64,000 nt of DNA from Tubiluchus corallicola (lineage: Eukaryota > Priapulida > Priapulimorpha > Priapulimorphida > Tubiluchidae), in contig JAQGDQ010000531.1 of NCBI GenBank assembly GCA_030141605.1, positions 84,501 through 148,500 on the forward strand, given 5' to 3'. This document shows, one piece after another, positions 35,770 through 48,994 of this stretch (the first letter of the stretch is position 1; the number at the start of each line of letters is the position of its first letter). The notes under the pieces were generated by a model. The model saw only the letters and a program-made list of their open reading frames with translations, ran no database searches and was not told the DNA's origin. The translations under genes were made by a program, and so were the position numbers.

Positions 35770-36657
35770 TCTCCAATCAACACACCCTATCAGAACGAGA
35801 TCCAGTTCTTAAAATATTTCTTTCTTTAATAAAACACAAGTCAACCACAGGCACATTTTTAGACATGCTTATGACATGAATATGGTCAACACCAAAAGCT
35901 CAGTTGTCAAACTGACAAAATGCTTTGTTTGCATTAGTTTACTTTTGCCCAAGATTTCAAAATTAGGGCTCCATTTTTCATTTCAGATCTTTTGTCCTAT
36001 TGTCACACGTTTTGTGACCTTGGAAAGCTTTTAAACTGTTTTTTTAAACAGGCATATAAGTGAAGGAAAAACCATTTTTGTACGACTGTTTACGCTAAGA
36101 ACAATTAAAAAAGAAAAAAACAAAAAAGCAATAGAAAGTGAACATATATAGTTGCAGGAGTCACAATTTCAACACTGTACAGTAGGTAAGTAAGCCCTTA
36201 TTGTACAGTACTGCGCCACAGGCGGAATTAAAAGTAACTGATATTTTATTTGCTTCTCGCATGAAAACTATATAATTACACGTTGGCACGCACGAAAATT
36301 GTAGTTTTTCTATCGCCGTGCATGGTGCGCAATTACATTTTCAATTTTAAGAAATAGAAGAAATAGAAAAAATAATTCTGATAAAACCCGAAGATTCAAG
36401 ACAAATAATTGTGGGGTTTTTTACTACATAAATTGCAAAAACATGCAAAATGCCTATGATCCCGCCGTTAGCCTTTTAATACCCTGCACAATGCCAAGTC
36501 ACAAAAACGCTCATTTAATATGCTAGTATATGTGAGGAAAAGTTACAGGAGAGTACAAGTCGGTAGTCCACAGATCGGTAGTGATACAAAGTTTGAATGT
36601 GCGCGTATAATAAGCAATCGTGATCCACTGTAAAGAATTATACCTGCAAATTAAAGG

Positions 36658-37740
36658 ATGTGGACAAACATCATATCTGTTATTTTCTCTTTCAGATATT
36701 ATAAAAGTAGAGCATACTTTTATACTGGATTAGTTCTTGCTGTTTTATTGCTTAATGCACGACGAAATATTTTGCAATTTAGCATTGATAACTGCTATTC
36801 TAATAAAATAAATTCTGTTAATTACGGTGAAGATGTGAAGAACTTTTTGTTTTCGTCCTCTATACAATTAAACAAGAGTGATATTTACTGTGGACAAGCC
36901 TGTGATATCAACAGTCAACATTTTCAACAGTCGCCTGGCTTGGACTATCCAATGTTACATAAACAGTTTGACTGCCTTTCTCTTATGCAGCGTTTGTATT
37001 TAGAGAAACCAGCTGAGCAATGGCCTCCTCCACGTGCGCCACCAAGTGAACTACTCGATGAATTTACAATGTATGGAAAAATGCCATTACTTTTACAGCA
37101 ACGATGGTACTTTGCTTCCAACTATGCAAAAACTAGAAAAGAATTGTTTACACCGGAGTTAATGTCACAGTTGCAAAAAACTGCATCAGAAGGAAAGAAC
37201 ATTTCAGTTTATGGCATTCATGCAATGCAAGTCGTAGAGGAAGCTTTAGATATGTACAGAGAAATGATAGAAGGTAAACATGGTTTTGTTATTGGCACAG
37301 AATATCCATGGATCGAAGCTCTACTGCTTAATAGAAACGTTGGTCACATCACAACTATGGATTACAGTGATCTTGTGTCATATCACAGTAAAATATCAAC
37401 AATTTTGCCTAAAATCCTATCAAAGCAATATCTTCGTCATCCAAGGCCATTATATGATTTTGGTATCAGCTATTCTTCAATAGAACACAGTGGACTTGGA
37501 CGCTATGGTGACGCATTGAATCCAAGTGGTGATCTTGAAACAATGGCTCAGGCCTGGTGCTTAATTAAACCAGGAGGTTATTTCTTTCTAAATGTAGAAA
37601 CTGATCATGGTAGAAGCTACTTAGCATGGAATGCACATAGAGTTTATGGAAATGAAAGGCTAAAGCACCTCACTGCAAACTGGAATGTTTCAACAGTTTT
37701 ATACAAAAATAGGCAAATTCTGAGAATAATGAAAAAGTAG
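36658..37740 (+). CDS. DUF268 family protein, methyltransferase-like, type II membrane
   Basis: Single exon, 360 residues. Residues 21-33 (FYTGLVLAVLLLN) after a basic patch form a signal anchor. The C-terminal half carries the DUF268 (PF03269) signature: GTEYPWIEALLLNRNVGHIT (213-232) followed by TMDYSD, YDFGISYSSIEHSGLGRYGD (266-285), AWCLIKPGGYFFLNVE (299-314) and HRVYGNERL (327-335). The order 'G-x-PW-E ... T-x-DY ... SIEH ... LKPGG' mirrors the motifs of class I SAM methyltransferases. A methyltransferase role is therefore likely from fold logic, but the family's reaction is not established to my knowledge. Its setting among Golgi glycan enzymes suggests a sugar substrate, which is inference. 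Confidence 0.87.
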   Translation: MWTNIISVIFSFRYYKSRAYFYTGLVLAVLLLNARRNILQFSIDNCYSNKINSVNYGEDVKNFLFSSSIQLNKSDIYCGQACDINSQHFQQSPGLDYPMLHKQFDCLSLMQRLYLEKPAEQWPPPRAPPSELLDEFTMYGKMPLLLQQRWYFASNYAKTRKELFTPELMSQLQKTASEGKNISVYGIHAMQVVEEALDMYREMIEGKHGFVIGTEYPWIEALLLNRNVGHITTMDYSDLVSYHSKISTILPKILSKQYLRHPRPLYDFGISYSSIEHSGLGRYGDALNPSGDLETMAQAWCLIKPGGYFFLNVETDHGRSYLAWNAHRVYGNERLKHLTANWNVSTVLYKNRQILRIMKK

Positions 37741-40617
37741 CCCAGTTTAAAACAGTTGTACCAGTGCTAAAAGAATAGTTACAGCTTAATGCTACAGTTC
37801 ATCTAATGTAACCTAATGTATAATTTATGTTGTTTTTCTTAAAGGTACATGTAAGTAATTTATATTATTCTATATTATATGTTCTGCAGACAGAGATGAT
37901 AGCTACATACCAGCGATGATACTTACCTACTGCTGAAAACGGTTTCCTAACGCTGATGATACATAACTTCTTAAAGATTATATTTACCAGTTGTTGGTGA
38001 TGTCTGCTGCTGATGGTACTTACCCGTGTTTACCTGATGTTGATGATACTGCCATTGGTGCTTCCATGCTGTGATTACGAAATTGGTGATCCTTACCTTG
38101 TGACGAATGTCGTCATCAGGAGTCGTGAAAGTTTGGATAGTGGAAGTCGTTTGGAGAGTTTGGAGTCGTCGTTCACGTAATCAGATTCATGAAGAGATAG
38201 TGTGTTCAACCGTACTATGGTGCACCATTTCTCGCCGAAACCCACTGGTGAGGAGTCAGAGAGATGACGTCAGACGGAGGCTGGAGAAAAGTTGCCTGGT
38301 CATGCCGAGACAGTACTGATGAAAAACAAATCCCTAGCCATCAAACCTACTAATGCACACCCAACGGCTGTTCCCATTCAGACTGAAAGTTCATTTTTAG
38401 TGGCAAAGTATGTGAGGATGTGATACATTTAAGGATACCTTGACAGAAATTGGAACGAATTTAGATCTTGCAGAGAGCATTACGTGTGCCACGAAACTGT
38501 ACACAAATATGTACTCAGTAAAGGAAAAAAATTGTTTTGTCTTGGGAACTAATTCCAATGCTTTCTCGTACAGTAAAAATGGTAATGTGCGAAAAAAGGA
38601 AAATACAAGGTTAATAATGCTGTTTGTATCCCCCACCCCCAAATAAGTTTGCCAGCGTATCAAGAATACAAATTTACTTAAGTGCCACGTTTTGTTGGCA
38701 TTCATTTTCATCCCAGGAATCTACTAAAATAGTTGCTAGAACTTTTCATTATGCAGCCTTTACTAGGATTTCTTAAAATTCAGTCATAGCTAGTGTACAA
38801 ACACTGGATGGTGAAAATATTTTACCCAAGCTTGCGGGTTTGTATAGAGCGGGGCAGAAACGATATGCGCTTGTACGCATGCCGGAGGAGTGAGTGTAGC
38901 GAAGCATGTATGGAAGTAACGATGCACGTGAGATCTCATGGGTAAGAGTGATTGACAGCACTGGAGTGCTGTATAGCTCCAAGTAGCTGAATAGCATCAT
39001 GTAACAGCCGTCTGGTGTACAAAAATCACAACTAATGCAACAGCTACATTAATAGCTACAACTACAACTGCTACGCTAACATATTAAATTATTAGCAAGG
39101 GAATCAGAACTGGCACAGAAATGATGACTCAACAATTTCTTGCTTTCAAGACCTTTACTACCTTTCTGCAGAACGCAAAATCGGGCAAAAAATTTAACAC
39201 CACATTAGGAAAATAGTAGATTGCAAACTGGTGCACAGCACGACTCTACGTCAGATAGAGTTAAGAGTAAAAGATACAAAACCTTATAGAAAGTACTGGT
39301 ACTTAGCAGGGTTTCAGTACCATTGCAGGTATTGCTCAGAAAGAATAGGAGAGTAGCAGATCGAAAATACAGATTTAGTAATTCAATGAATTTAACATGT
39401 CGAAACTGGCTCAGTTTTGAATCTGTAAACTTGTCGGTCACTTTCCATCACAAAAGCTGTAAACTGTCAAAAAGAAACAAGATTAAATTAATGACTAGTG
39501 GACGTTTTTGACCATGTCAAAAACTGTGCTAAGATTCTGCTTCTGTAACATGAGATGCTTTAAATGACGGCTTTTGTTTCGTATTTACAAATAAAAATTA
39601 TTTTCAAAATAATAAACATCAGTGTATGTTGTTAAATGTACGTAAGAACAGTTGTGTCTGATTCGAATAACACTTCAACGAAATCAGAGCTGGTCACTTT
39701 TTGACCGGTGACCAGTGACTCAAGGCTCAACCAAATACGGGTCAAGATACACCATTCAATTTGTCTCACTGAGACCTTTCGTTTGATGTATTATAACATT
39801 AAACTGGAATTTCCAATTTAAATATGACCTCGTGGTCAAAGGTCAACACCTTACGCACACCCGCCACACAACATCCACCACACTGGACACACTACATCAA
39901 CCACACCCTGCCACCCCCACCACCAACATCTCCCACACCACACCAATCACACCATACCATACCCACCACCACAGCACCCATTATGATACTATACCACACA
40001 CCCACACAATATCTCACTCACAACACAACCCGCAAAACACCATCAACACCATGCCACACCCTCTATGCTACACCAGTTACACCATACCATACCCACCACT
40101 ACAACGCCTATACAATGCCACACCTGCCATACAACATCCATCACACTAGTCACACCACATCACCCACACGATGCCACCCACATCACACAACCCTCACCAC
40201 AACATCCATACCAAATGCATTTTGACCCATCAACTGATGATTATTACTACGCAAACATTCTACATAGTGTTTGTAAACTACATTTTTGACTTACATTATA
40301 ACAGCCAGCAGTAGCTTAATAAAATAGCAAAGGTGCAGACATAATACAATGGACTTTGCGCACCAGTTTTCTAAGCGAGAATCACCCAAAATGGACGCCC
40401 AATCAACTCGTAGCTGGTCCTCTTGATAGACATCTTCTTTCTACAGAACAACAAATCGCCTTTCAAGAGTCCCACCAGAGACGTTTTTCTGGACCCTGTT
40501 TGGTCAAAATTTCCAAAAAAACTGGGTAGCTTTGTTTGGGAAAACGCCGGTTGTGAGAAGAGCAACCGAGAAATCTAGAAGAGGATAAAATAACACAGGA
40601 AAAATGGCGCAGGAAAA
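37741..40617. other. Gene-less stretch with low-complexity DNA
   Basis: About 37,890-38,100 repeats the loose word GATGATACTTACC in degenerate form. The 38,107-38,319 frame is GC-richer but matches nothing known. 39,840-40,220 is CA/CAC-rich low-complexity DNA that opens three overlapping Thr/His/Pro frames. Confidence 0.45.
39840..40220. repeat. CA/CCA-rich low-complexity tract
   Basis: On the plus strand this stretch is composed mainly of A and C, with repeated CACCACAC and ACCATACC words. All three plus frames stay partly open only because stop codons need T and G. Confidence 0.9.
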
Positions 40618-40935
40618 ATGGCACACTTGGTACAATATGTGTTTAGGATTAGAGTTAGAGCTGAGATACTTATTTTAGTTATTTTTACCTCTGAAAGGAA
40701 AATTATACTTCAACGCAGTTTGTTTGTTTGTCTGATTATTTGGCTGGTTTTGTCTGTTACAGCAATAAGCCTATTACATAATTACTATCCAACATATTTG
40801 CATAGAAATAAAACATTCAGAAACACTTCGTTGATGTCTCAGAGGACGTGTTTAGTACTTCCTTTTTATTATATCAAACTGGGCAAACAACAGAGAGTTA
40901 GTTATACTTCCATTTCGAGAATTTCTCGCTTGTAA
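40618..40935 (+). CDS. Possible N-terminal exon of a type II membrane protein
   Basis: An ATG-started frame of 105 residues carries a basic N-terminal region, a clear hydrophobic segment SLFVCLIIWLVLSVTAISLL (about 34-53), then NKT and NTS glycosylation sequons. This is the layout of the other Golgi enzymes in the window. The part after about residue 75 looks random, so a splice donor may lie near 40,850-40,860, but the candidates there are weak. No catalytic exon downstream was found. It could be a relic, a first exon with distant partners, or chance. Confidence 0.25.
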   Translation: MAHLVQYVFRIRVRAEILILVIFTSERKIILQRSLFVCLIIWLVLSVTAISLLHNYYPTYLHRNKTFRNTSLMSQRTCLVLPFYYIKLGKQQRVSYTSISRISRL

Positions 40936-41910
40936 AACTGTGATAATAACCTTTGCTCCATGTGCATAGATTTATTAAGATGACTTGGTGGCTTGCAAAT
41001 CAAAAACCCTCCTTAAGTCGGCGTAGTTAAAACTACATTATGGTGCTGCAAAGTAGAATGCACCAAAAATTTGTTCAAATATCAATTTTTTGTTTTTTTT
41101 TATAAAAAAAACGCTAAATATATTCGAGTTTTATATTCTTATTATCAAGTTATCAAGAAATTATCAAGAAAATTTTCAAAAAAAATACTAAAAATTCAAT
41201 TTTATAATCCCATACCCTCTTCTCTGGCTATAAACTAGTACTGCAATTGTAAAAAACTTGTATTTTAAAACTCAGATTGTAGCTCGTAGAAGCAGTCATT
41301 TTGCTTCGTATTTTTTCTGTTGAAAAGCTTAGATCTTCTAAAACTTCGCCAGGAGAACCGTCTACTTTACTTAAACATAACTTCAATTTGTTTTCACAAA
41401 GTCCATAGCAACCAACATTTGTGCGTTTGCTAATGTTTAGAAACGCTTAGAAACGCGACAAAAACAATGGCTAACGTTATCAGTGATTTTCGCAAGGTTA
41501 TGGTTTTCAGTGTGCAGCCTGCACCTCAACTTCAACGTGGATTATCTCAGCTTAAAAATAACGCAGAGCAATGAGCTTGATACCAAAATGATCCTCATGA
41601 AATGGAGATTCGGAATGTGTGAATAACTAGAATGGCTTAATTGCCGACTTATGGACCTCTACTACAACCTCCAAAATTAGCGGTTAAAAGGTATATAGAT
41701 ACTATGTGGAACATCGTGCATTATTGAAATCTATTTTATGAACAAATATTAATTTGTGAGTCTTTTACTAGGCTCGGTATTGGCAGAGATCTGCTTTCTA
41801 TTGAGGGCATTCTAGTTTTACCATAGAAGACAGTTGCAACAAAATAACATAAGTGCCATTTTTCCTGTAAAATTTTCTCCTACTTTCTCATTTGTGCTTA
41901 TATTAAACAA

Positions 41911-41936
41911 ACAATATGGGGTGCTCCCCATATTGT
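41911..41936. repeat. Perfect 11-base hairpin with 4-base loop
   Basis: ACAATATGGGG and CCCCATATTGT flank TGCT. The purpose is unknown. Confidence 0.85.
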
Positions 41937-44900
41937 CACTTGTAAACAACTTTAAGTCAAAATCTTCAGCACCATGGATTCTGCAGTTTAAGTCCGGATG
42001 CTGACGACGGGCGTAAAACGTCTCTTTCCTCAACAGCTCATGCCGTGTATGAGGGGAATATCCCTCTTCCTCCTGGTCTGGTCGTGGACGGTTGCTGCAA
42101 TCATATCGCAGCTTGGGGTGTTAAGTCCAGCACCCCACGAAATATTTTGTTTGTTTAATAAAAGCATTAAATTTTGTCAGTGGTGCCAGCTTTCGTAGCC
42201 GATTTTTCATTTGTTTCATTTTTTCATGTGGCATTTTTTTTCTGTTCCATTTTTACCAGTGCCATTTTTACCGCGCGCCACACGACTAGCAAAGGCCATG
42301 CAAAGACGCCGGAAAAAGCCCACTGTGGGAAACAGTGGCATTCCGCGAATTCTAAATGAGCCGAATTGATATATATATATATATATGGATGAAGAGTGCT
42401 CAATTTCATTCAATACCTGGCATGAACATTGAATAAGTTCAATTATATGACCTCCTTGAAAACAAAGTTAGCATAAACTTTCATCACCCTCAAGTTCCTT
42501 TTCAATGAATTATTTCTAATTTATATATTTGCATTGTAAAAGCCGCATGGCTAAAGTTGAGTTCTTATTGTTGTGGACACCGATAAAAAATAAACTGACA
42601 TTAATAAATAACATGAATGAAATGTAAGATAAACCACATGGACCTTAAGAGGCACAAACGTTGCCCAAATCCTTTCAAAAGTAACCTGACTTCCACCTTT
42701 ATAGTCATTGAGGATTTTGTTTTTCATTACCGATTTCGCTATTGTTAGTATTACTATTATTTAAAAAAAACTGCTTAAAACTTTTTCTTTAGGATAGAAG
42801 AAGGGAATATTGTCTGATGATCTAATGCAAAAAAAGAGGAAAGAGAAAGGTTGCCATCATCTGCTGTAGACAAGGAATTGGCTCTTACTTTACTGTTGAA
42901 ATTTCCTACAAGAATCCTAATATTTTATAATGCAAAAAGAAATATAGTGAAGTTCTTTTAAGTGCAAAAAGAGCGCAGAAGCACAACATAAGACACACAG
43001 ATTTTGTAGAGAAAATTTGTTTTATTTTCAGTAGTGAAATTAACATTGTGTTCTAATGATTGATGAGTTTGGTTTCGTAGCTTTCTCTGGGATGCTGTTA
43101 TAGGAAATTAACTTAAAACATAAAAATGGCTAAATATCAGAAACGGTTAATGCTTAAAGAAAAAATTAGAGAGAGAAGATACTGTGTGCTGCGATATGAG
43201 CATTTAGCAAAGAATACAGAAAATACTACAGCTAAATTTCTACACACATTAGCGTTTGGAGTACATTTATAAATGTGCAAAGACTGAACTAATGGTGAAT
43301 GCAGAGTAAATGTTTGACTATGGTCATGATTACAGTACATGCGAAGTAAACTCGGCGACAACTGCATATAATTGGATAGGTCAAATACCTGACCATTATT
43401 TAAAAATTGTGGAAAATTCTTGGTAAATTTGCTTGAAAACCATAAAAAATGTGGTGGAATTTTCTTCACAGAAATTTTGTCATAATGTCAGATAATTACA
43501 CAAGTTGCATTACTTAATATTAACGTAAGAATCTTTCTACAAAAAATGACTGTAAAGATGGTGTTTAACTGAACTGAAAAAATGCAATAAAGTTGCACCA
43601 AACAACTGGTTAACCTTTACTGCCAATAAAGTAAAACTGTTTACTGTTAAACACAGAATCTTTCATCAAGCTCGTAAAAATTTACTTAAAAAATCAGGCA
43701 TGCCAAAACTGGCTAACGTTTGCTGTTGACATGGTAAAGTTTTTAACAAATGCTGGAAATTTTAACCATAAATACACAATATCTTCACCGCAAGATGTTC
43801 AACTGCAGAGCTACTTTTATCTAAACAAATTTTTCTAAAAAGCAGCTATATTAAAAATTTGTTCAATTTAAATTTTGACAATTACCAGGAAAATTGGCGT
43901 ATATTTGCAGAATCGACCAACATACAGCAGCTACCAGAAAAATTAGACATACGACGCTGAATGCTAATCCATGTACAACAATATTTCAAACTCAATGCAA
44001 GTTGAGGGGTTATATAAATACTATTATGTTTTTGTTAAACTGTAAATATTTCTTGATAATCAACGCATGGACTACCGAACAAAAGCTGGAATTACCTGCC
44101 TACTTTAGGAAGCCCATCAGGCTGCAAAAACAATTATATATTCCTACTTTGTTGTGGCACATTGAAAGTGTGATCTATGAATTCTAAGCACAGACCTTGT
44201 TTGACAGCAAAAAGTGCCTATGCAGGTGGCCTAATGCAAGTTCCTAAATACCTTGTCCAAATGACCTACGGTCTAAATTGCCAAGTGTGAAGAGATATCC
44301 AAGGGTCCAAATTGCCTTCTGCGCAAATGACCGATGTGTCCCCAAATGTCTATGTCGAAATGTTTGCACACCTTTATGCTTGATCCCTTAATCGTCTCAT
44401 AATGCCGGTTCTGTTGTTTTGTTCTTTAATTTCATTTTGTTCTATTTGCCTGTGTATTATAGAATGCCAGCTCTAGTGAGACTGCCTTTTGAATATTTAC
44501 AGAATTTTACTGACACGCAAACACGAACAAAATATCACATTTTCTTTTCAAGGTAAAGTAAAAATGGCCCTTATAAGTCTTCAAATAACATAACAAGGAA
44601 GAGGCACTTTATGTTGGGTCCCATTCAGGTCGCTTACGTTTAAAAAAGACTGATTAGTTTGCTAAAGTCGGGCGCTTATTTTCGAAATTAAAGTCAATTA
44701 TCACAAAGAAAATCTGTTTTATGCTCGGATTAGCTTTTCACACGCCGAGTGTTTGCAAATTTCTGTCATTTAGGAAATCAGCTTTACAGAGTGATCATCC
44801 AGGTAGAAAAAATAAACGCTCTCTATCACTAATAGCTTTGAGGGATTAGTGCCGTTTTCAACTTATCTCCAAACACTGATAGCAATCACAATCATTTAGC

Positions 44901-44960
44901 ATTACACTAACCCTGCGTTCAAGGATATTCTCTATACTTTATCTGTCTCTCAGTCTTGCA

Positions 44961-45105
<145 letters not shown>

Positions 45106-48100
45106 CCTGTCTCCCCCTATTTTCTATTCATTACAACAATCTAAAAAAGTAATTGATCGGTCGATTTTTCAGTCTGTTATACGTTTATTTTTGCTGAATT
45201 TGCAGATCGAAAGTTAATCTGATTAAAATGCTCAGATAGAATAAATTATCCTGCCTTAAACACTTGGTAGAATAATAGTCATTGTTTGCATTATTGGCGT
45301 TTTGATGCTAATCTCGTAACTTAATCCTATTATCTGCTTACTAACTCGGATTATAGAAGCAAAGCACCAAAAAAATGACAACAGAACAATTTATTATTCC
45401 TTAACATTCCAATAGAATGCTATTACACGTTTTTGCAGCAGGGGTTTGTGGGAACAATTAGCATGACAATCGTGATAACACTTAATACCTTATAAACTGT
45501 AAAGCGATTTTGAACAGAAACTGTAAATGGATTTTAAGCATTTTTAGCTATGATTGTAGGGTATTTGTGAAGTTTTGTTTCAAGTTTCAGATTTCACATC
45601 ACTGCCACACAGCTGCATTTACAACAAAAATTTTATTTCGATATCTTTGTGACTGCGCTTATAAAATTCAACGTGTTTTTGTCTTAACGAGTTATTATTT
45701 TGTTATTTTGATTACATCTATTTCTAGGAGTTTTTAATAGTAATAGGAATGCTAGTCTTTTTCTATTTTCTCTAGATGTTTACAAACATTCCCATAATGG
45801 CTGTTTAAAGGATAATGTCTGACGCCTGGCTATTAGGATGTATGCCAGTCACCCTTGAGTTATTATAAAAAGACCATTCAGATAATTTCTGGTGGACTAA
45901 CCAGATGGCTCATTTCTAGGATTAAAGGTAGTTATCTTAGAGTTAATCTGCTTAGATGGATTAAGCTTTTGTTGTTGAGATGAGCTAGCCATGTTTGTAA
46001 ATTTCAATAATTATGGTCTGCATTCAAGCCAGAAACTTTTATCAGCAAACAAAAAAGCTTTGAAATCTTAAGCTCCTTTGCAATGCAAAACCTGCGGCAT
46101 CAAGTCAAATCCTTAATCATCAACCTTCAGCTTCGAAGGCAGGGATTATGAGATGCTATAATCTGTATCTTGGCAATAGTGTGCCATTATTTAGTAATAA
46201 GTTTTATATTGAGAAAAGGAATGTAGGTAAACATGGAGCAGGAAAAAAGAGCATAAACGGAAATATAGGAAAAATAGCAAAATACTTGATTGTGCCATTA
46301 TATTATATGGGAGTAATGTGATTCCCTATAAAATGTCCACGTGTAACTGTGGAGCGGTCTTGCAAACTTCCCTCCATTTACAATGTGAGTGGCAGCTAGT
46401 CAATATATCTGTTAGAAATGAATCTTTATGTCACTTAAACAACAAGATCTGGAGTGTATTATAACAATTAATTAGAATTCTTGGTCTTACTTTCAAGACA
46501 ATACTTCTCTTGCTGGATTTGAGAAATGGCTTGTGATATGATGAACACACGAAACAAGGTAGTTACGCCATTGAATGTTGGACTGAGCGAAAAATTGTGA
46601 TGCTTACGAACTAGTATGACGTTCAAAAAACCTTAGCCATAAATTTCATATATGTGACAATCTATCAAAGGTCACGAGTGCAACAGAGTCTGTACTGTTT
46701 GCGCGGTCCAAACTATTTCTTAGCTACTATTTGCGGATTCGGCTTCAAAGCTGGAGTATTAAGTTTTATGAAAGCTTATTCGAGTTTTCTTTGCAGTGCG
46801 CAAACAAAAAACATGCAAAACTAGTTACTCACTACCCGCCATATTGCATAAAAATTCTTCACCGTTGATTATCAAGCTAAACCGCTCTTTCGGACAGTGC
46901 GGATTTCCTGACCAAAAATCAGTCTCTTCGTTTCAGATTCCGCGGATTATGCGGACGTGCGTAACAACTCTTGCAGATTTCCGAACCTAAAAGTTTCGCG
47001 GACACCTGGCGTGCAAATCTTCTACCTATCCATTAGCATGAGTAAATAGCCCCACTTTCCAGAGTTCATTTTACATTAATTGTGTAAGCTGTTTTTCATT
47101 CGACTCATTTGCAAATGAAAGTTGTCTTCTCCTTTATTGTGTTATTGTGGGATTTTCTGTTAGTCAAGTGAATATAAGCTGTTTATCCTCTAGTAAAACC
47201 TGGAAGGTCATGCCCAGGATTAAACGGCAGGATATCCTACTCGTCTGGAATGATTTCTGAATACCGTGTTTGACATTATGCGATTACAACGCAGGAAAGA
47301 AAATGTTTGTCAATTTGTGAAACTCGACAAAGTGTCAGTGAAATCGAAACAGTGCGGGGTTAATAAATTGGAATAATCCAAAATCAAAATTATTTTGGAT
47401 GATTATTGTGCAAATTCGGATTACGTTTTGGAATATTTTCTTGGAGAGAAATTAAAGTGGATTGCACAGAATTTGTAAGTTAATTGTTGTTTTGCATTAG
47501 ATTTGCAGGGTACGCGGGCATTTCTTTCCAAATTCTTTGGTGCATCGATGTTTCTTGTCGCTATAGCACTGGCAACTCCGACATAAACGTTTTTTTGTAA
47601 TTTTCTTTTTAATATAAATAAATGGATATAGGGTATACATTTTTAAATTTTCTTTTAGGATATGGCAAGGTGTTAAAGGTCCGGTTACTCCATTCGAGTA
47701 TCTCACATCTACAAATAGCCACACTGTCGTATGTCTGTTGAAGATGATCGTAGAATCTTTAACACAATGAAATATCCAATACATTTGACATTTCAAAAGT
47801 TATATATAAGAAAAATGACAACACGAACAGACAGTACAGATTACTGATCCGAGCTAACCTACTTTGAAAGGAGAGTTACACCCCGTATTATCATGCTATG
47901 TAGTCCTTAACTCAGAGATATAAAATCATTAAACAAAGATATACTAATTAAACATTACACAGACATCGTGACACCACATGCCACGTATCTTGTCAGGGCC
48001 ACCCTCAGCTAAAAATAATAATATTCGTTCGGCAATGGCCACTAATAAACAGAATCCTGAAAGGATCACCAACACTTACAAACTTTTAAGGGTCGCCAAT

Positions 48101-48994
48101 ACTTTCAATTATCTGACATCCAAATCACGCTGACAGAGCTACTTCAATAAAAGTTTTAACAGACAAAAATTTTTCTCAGAGATTGTAATTTTAGTATTGT
48201 TTTCGTACGGTTATAAAAATGATGTGGCAGTTGACAAAAGTCATTGCTTGGTCTGAGAATTTTGCAGCTTGCAAATCAAGGCGAGACATAATAAATTGTG
48301 TATGTAGTTGTCAGCGCAACAGTGAGCAAGACGAGATAAGGAAGAGATTCTGAAATAAGAAACCGTGAGTCTTCAGTCAGCACGATGCAAATGAAACCAA
48401 TCTAGAGAGTGAAAATAATTAAACCAATCATCCAAATACTACAGGCGCAAAAAACGTAAATGGGGCCTGGAACAAATTATAAGAAGCGTAATATTAACTT
48501 TGTTCAGCCATTTCACTCTAATTCAATGCAATTATTTCTTTAAATGAACTGAAAAGAATTGGTTACATCCCGTTGTGACATCCCGTTGTGTTAATCTTCG
48601 TCAAATCTGAGCTTCAATGTTGGAATCAGCTGTAACGTTACTATGTTCCAAGCTTGACATCTATTATGTAAGGACAATATTTTAACCCTCTATTTCTGAC
48701 TCTTGTATGGGAATGTACTGCACATCTCAAGCTTTGTAGAAACATTTGTATTTAAATAAGAACATTTCAAAATGTATATCGCTATTGAGGACTGTTGAGA
48801 ACTTTGCCGATCAATGCAAAAGAGCAACGATTTAATAACTGCCTATTGCCTGCGTAAGTAAATGCTTAGCCAGCAAATTTAACATGCAGGCCTAACACTC
48901 TAACCACTGGATTTCGTATCTAAAGAAGTTATAGTTTTTGTGTATTTTATGTATGCAGTTACGTTACCTGCAGGCAGATTATGCTAGATTGTTA

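Larger units (their letters stand above)
33570..36657. other. Repeat-filled stretch between the GT2-like and DUF268 genes
   Basis: Mostly dispersed repeats R2 copy 2 and R1 copy 2, ATT-triplet microsatellites near 34,349-34,370 and 34,709-34,736, and AT-rich sequence. No gene is supported. Confidence 0.5.

Noticed and set aside
39824-40289. Three overlapping Thr/His/Pro-rich ORFs
   Set aside because: The tract is composed mainly of A and C, which removes stop codons in every plus frame.
47497-47796. 99-codon minus-strand ORF with a C-terminal Cys-rich end, a faint reminder of piggyBac transposases
   Set aside because: The Cys spacing does not fit well and no DDE core is visible nearby.
48885-48925. 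tRNA A-box-like minus-strand sequence (GTGGTTAGAGTGTTAGGCC)
   Set aside because: There is no B box and no acceptor stem. It may be a SINE head fragment, but it is too short to call.
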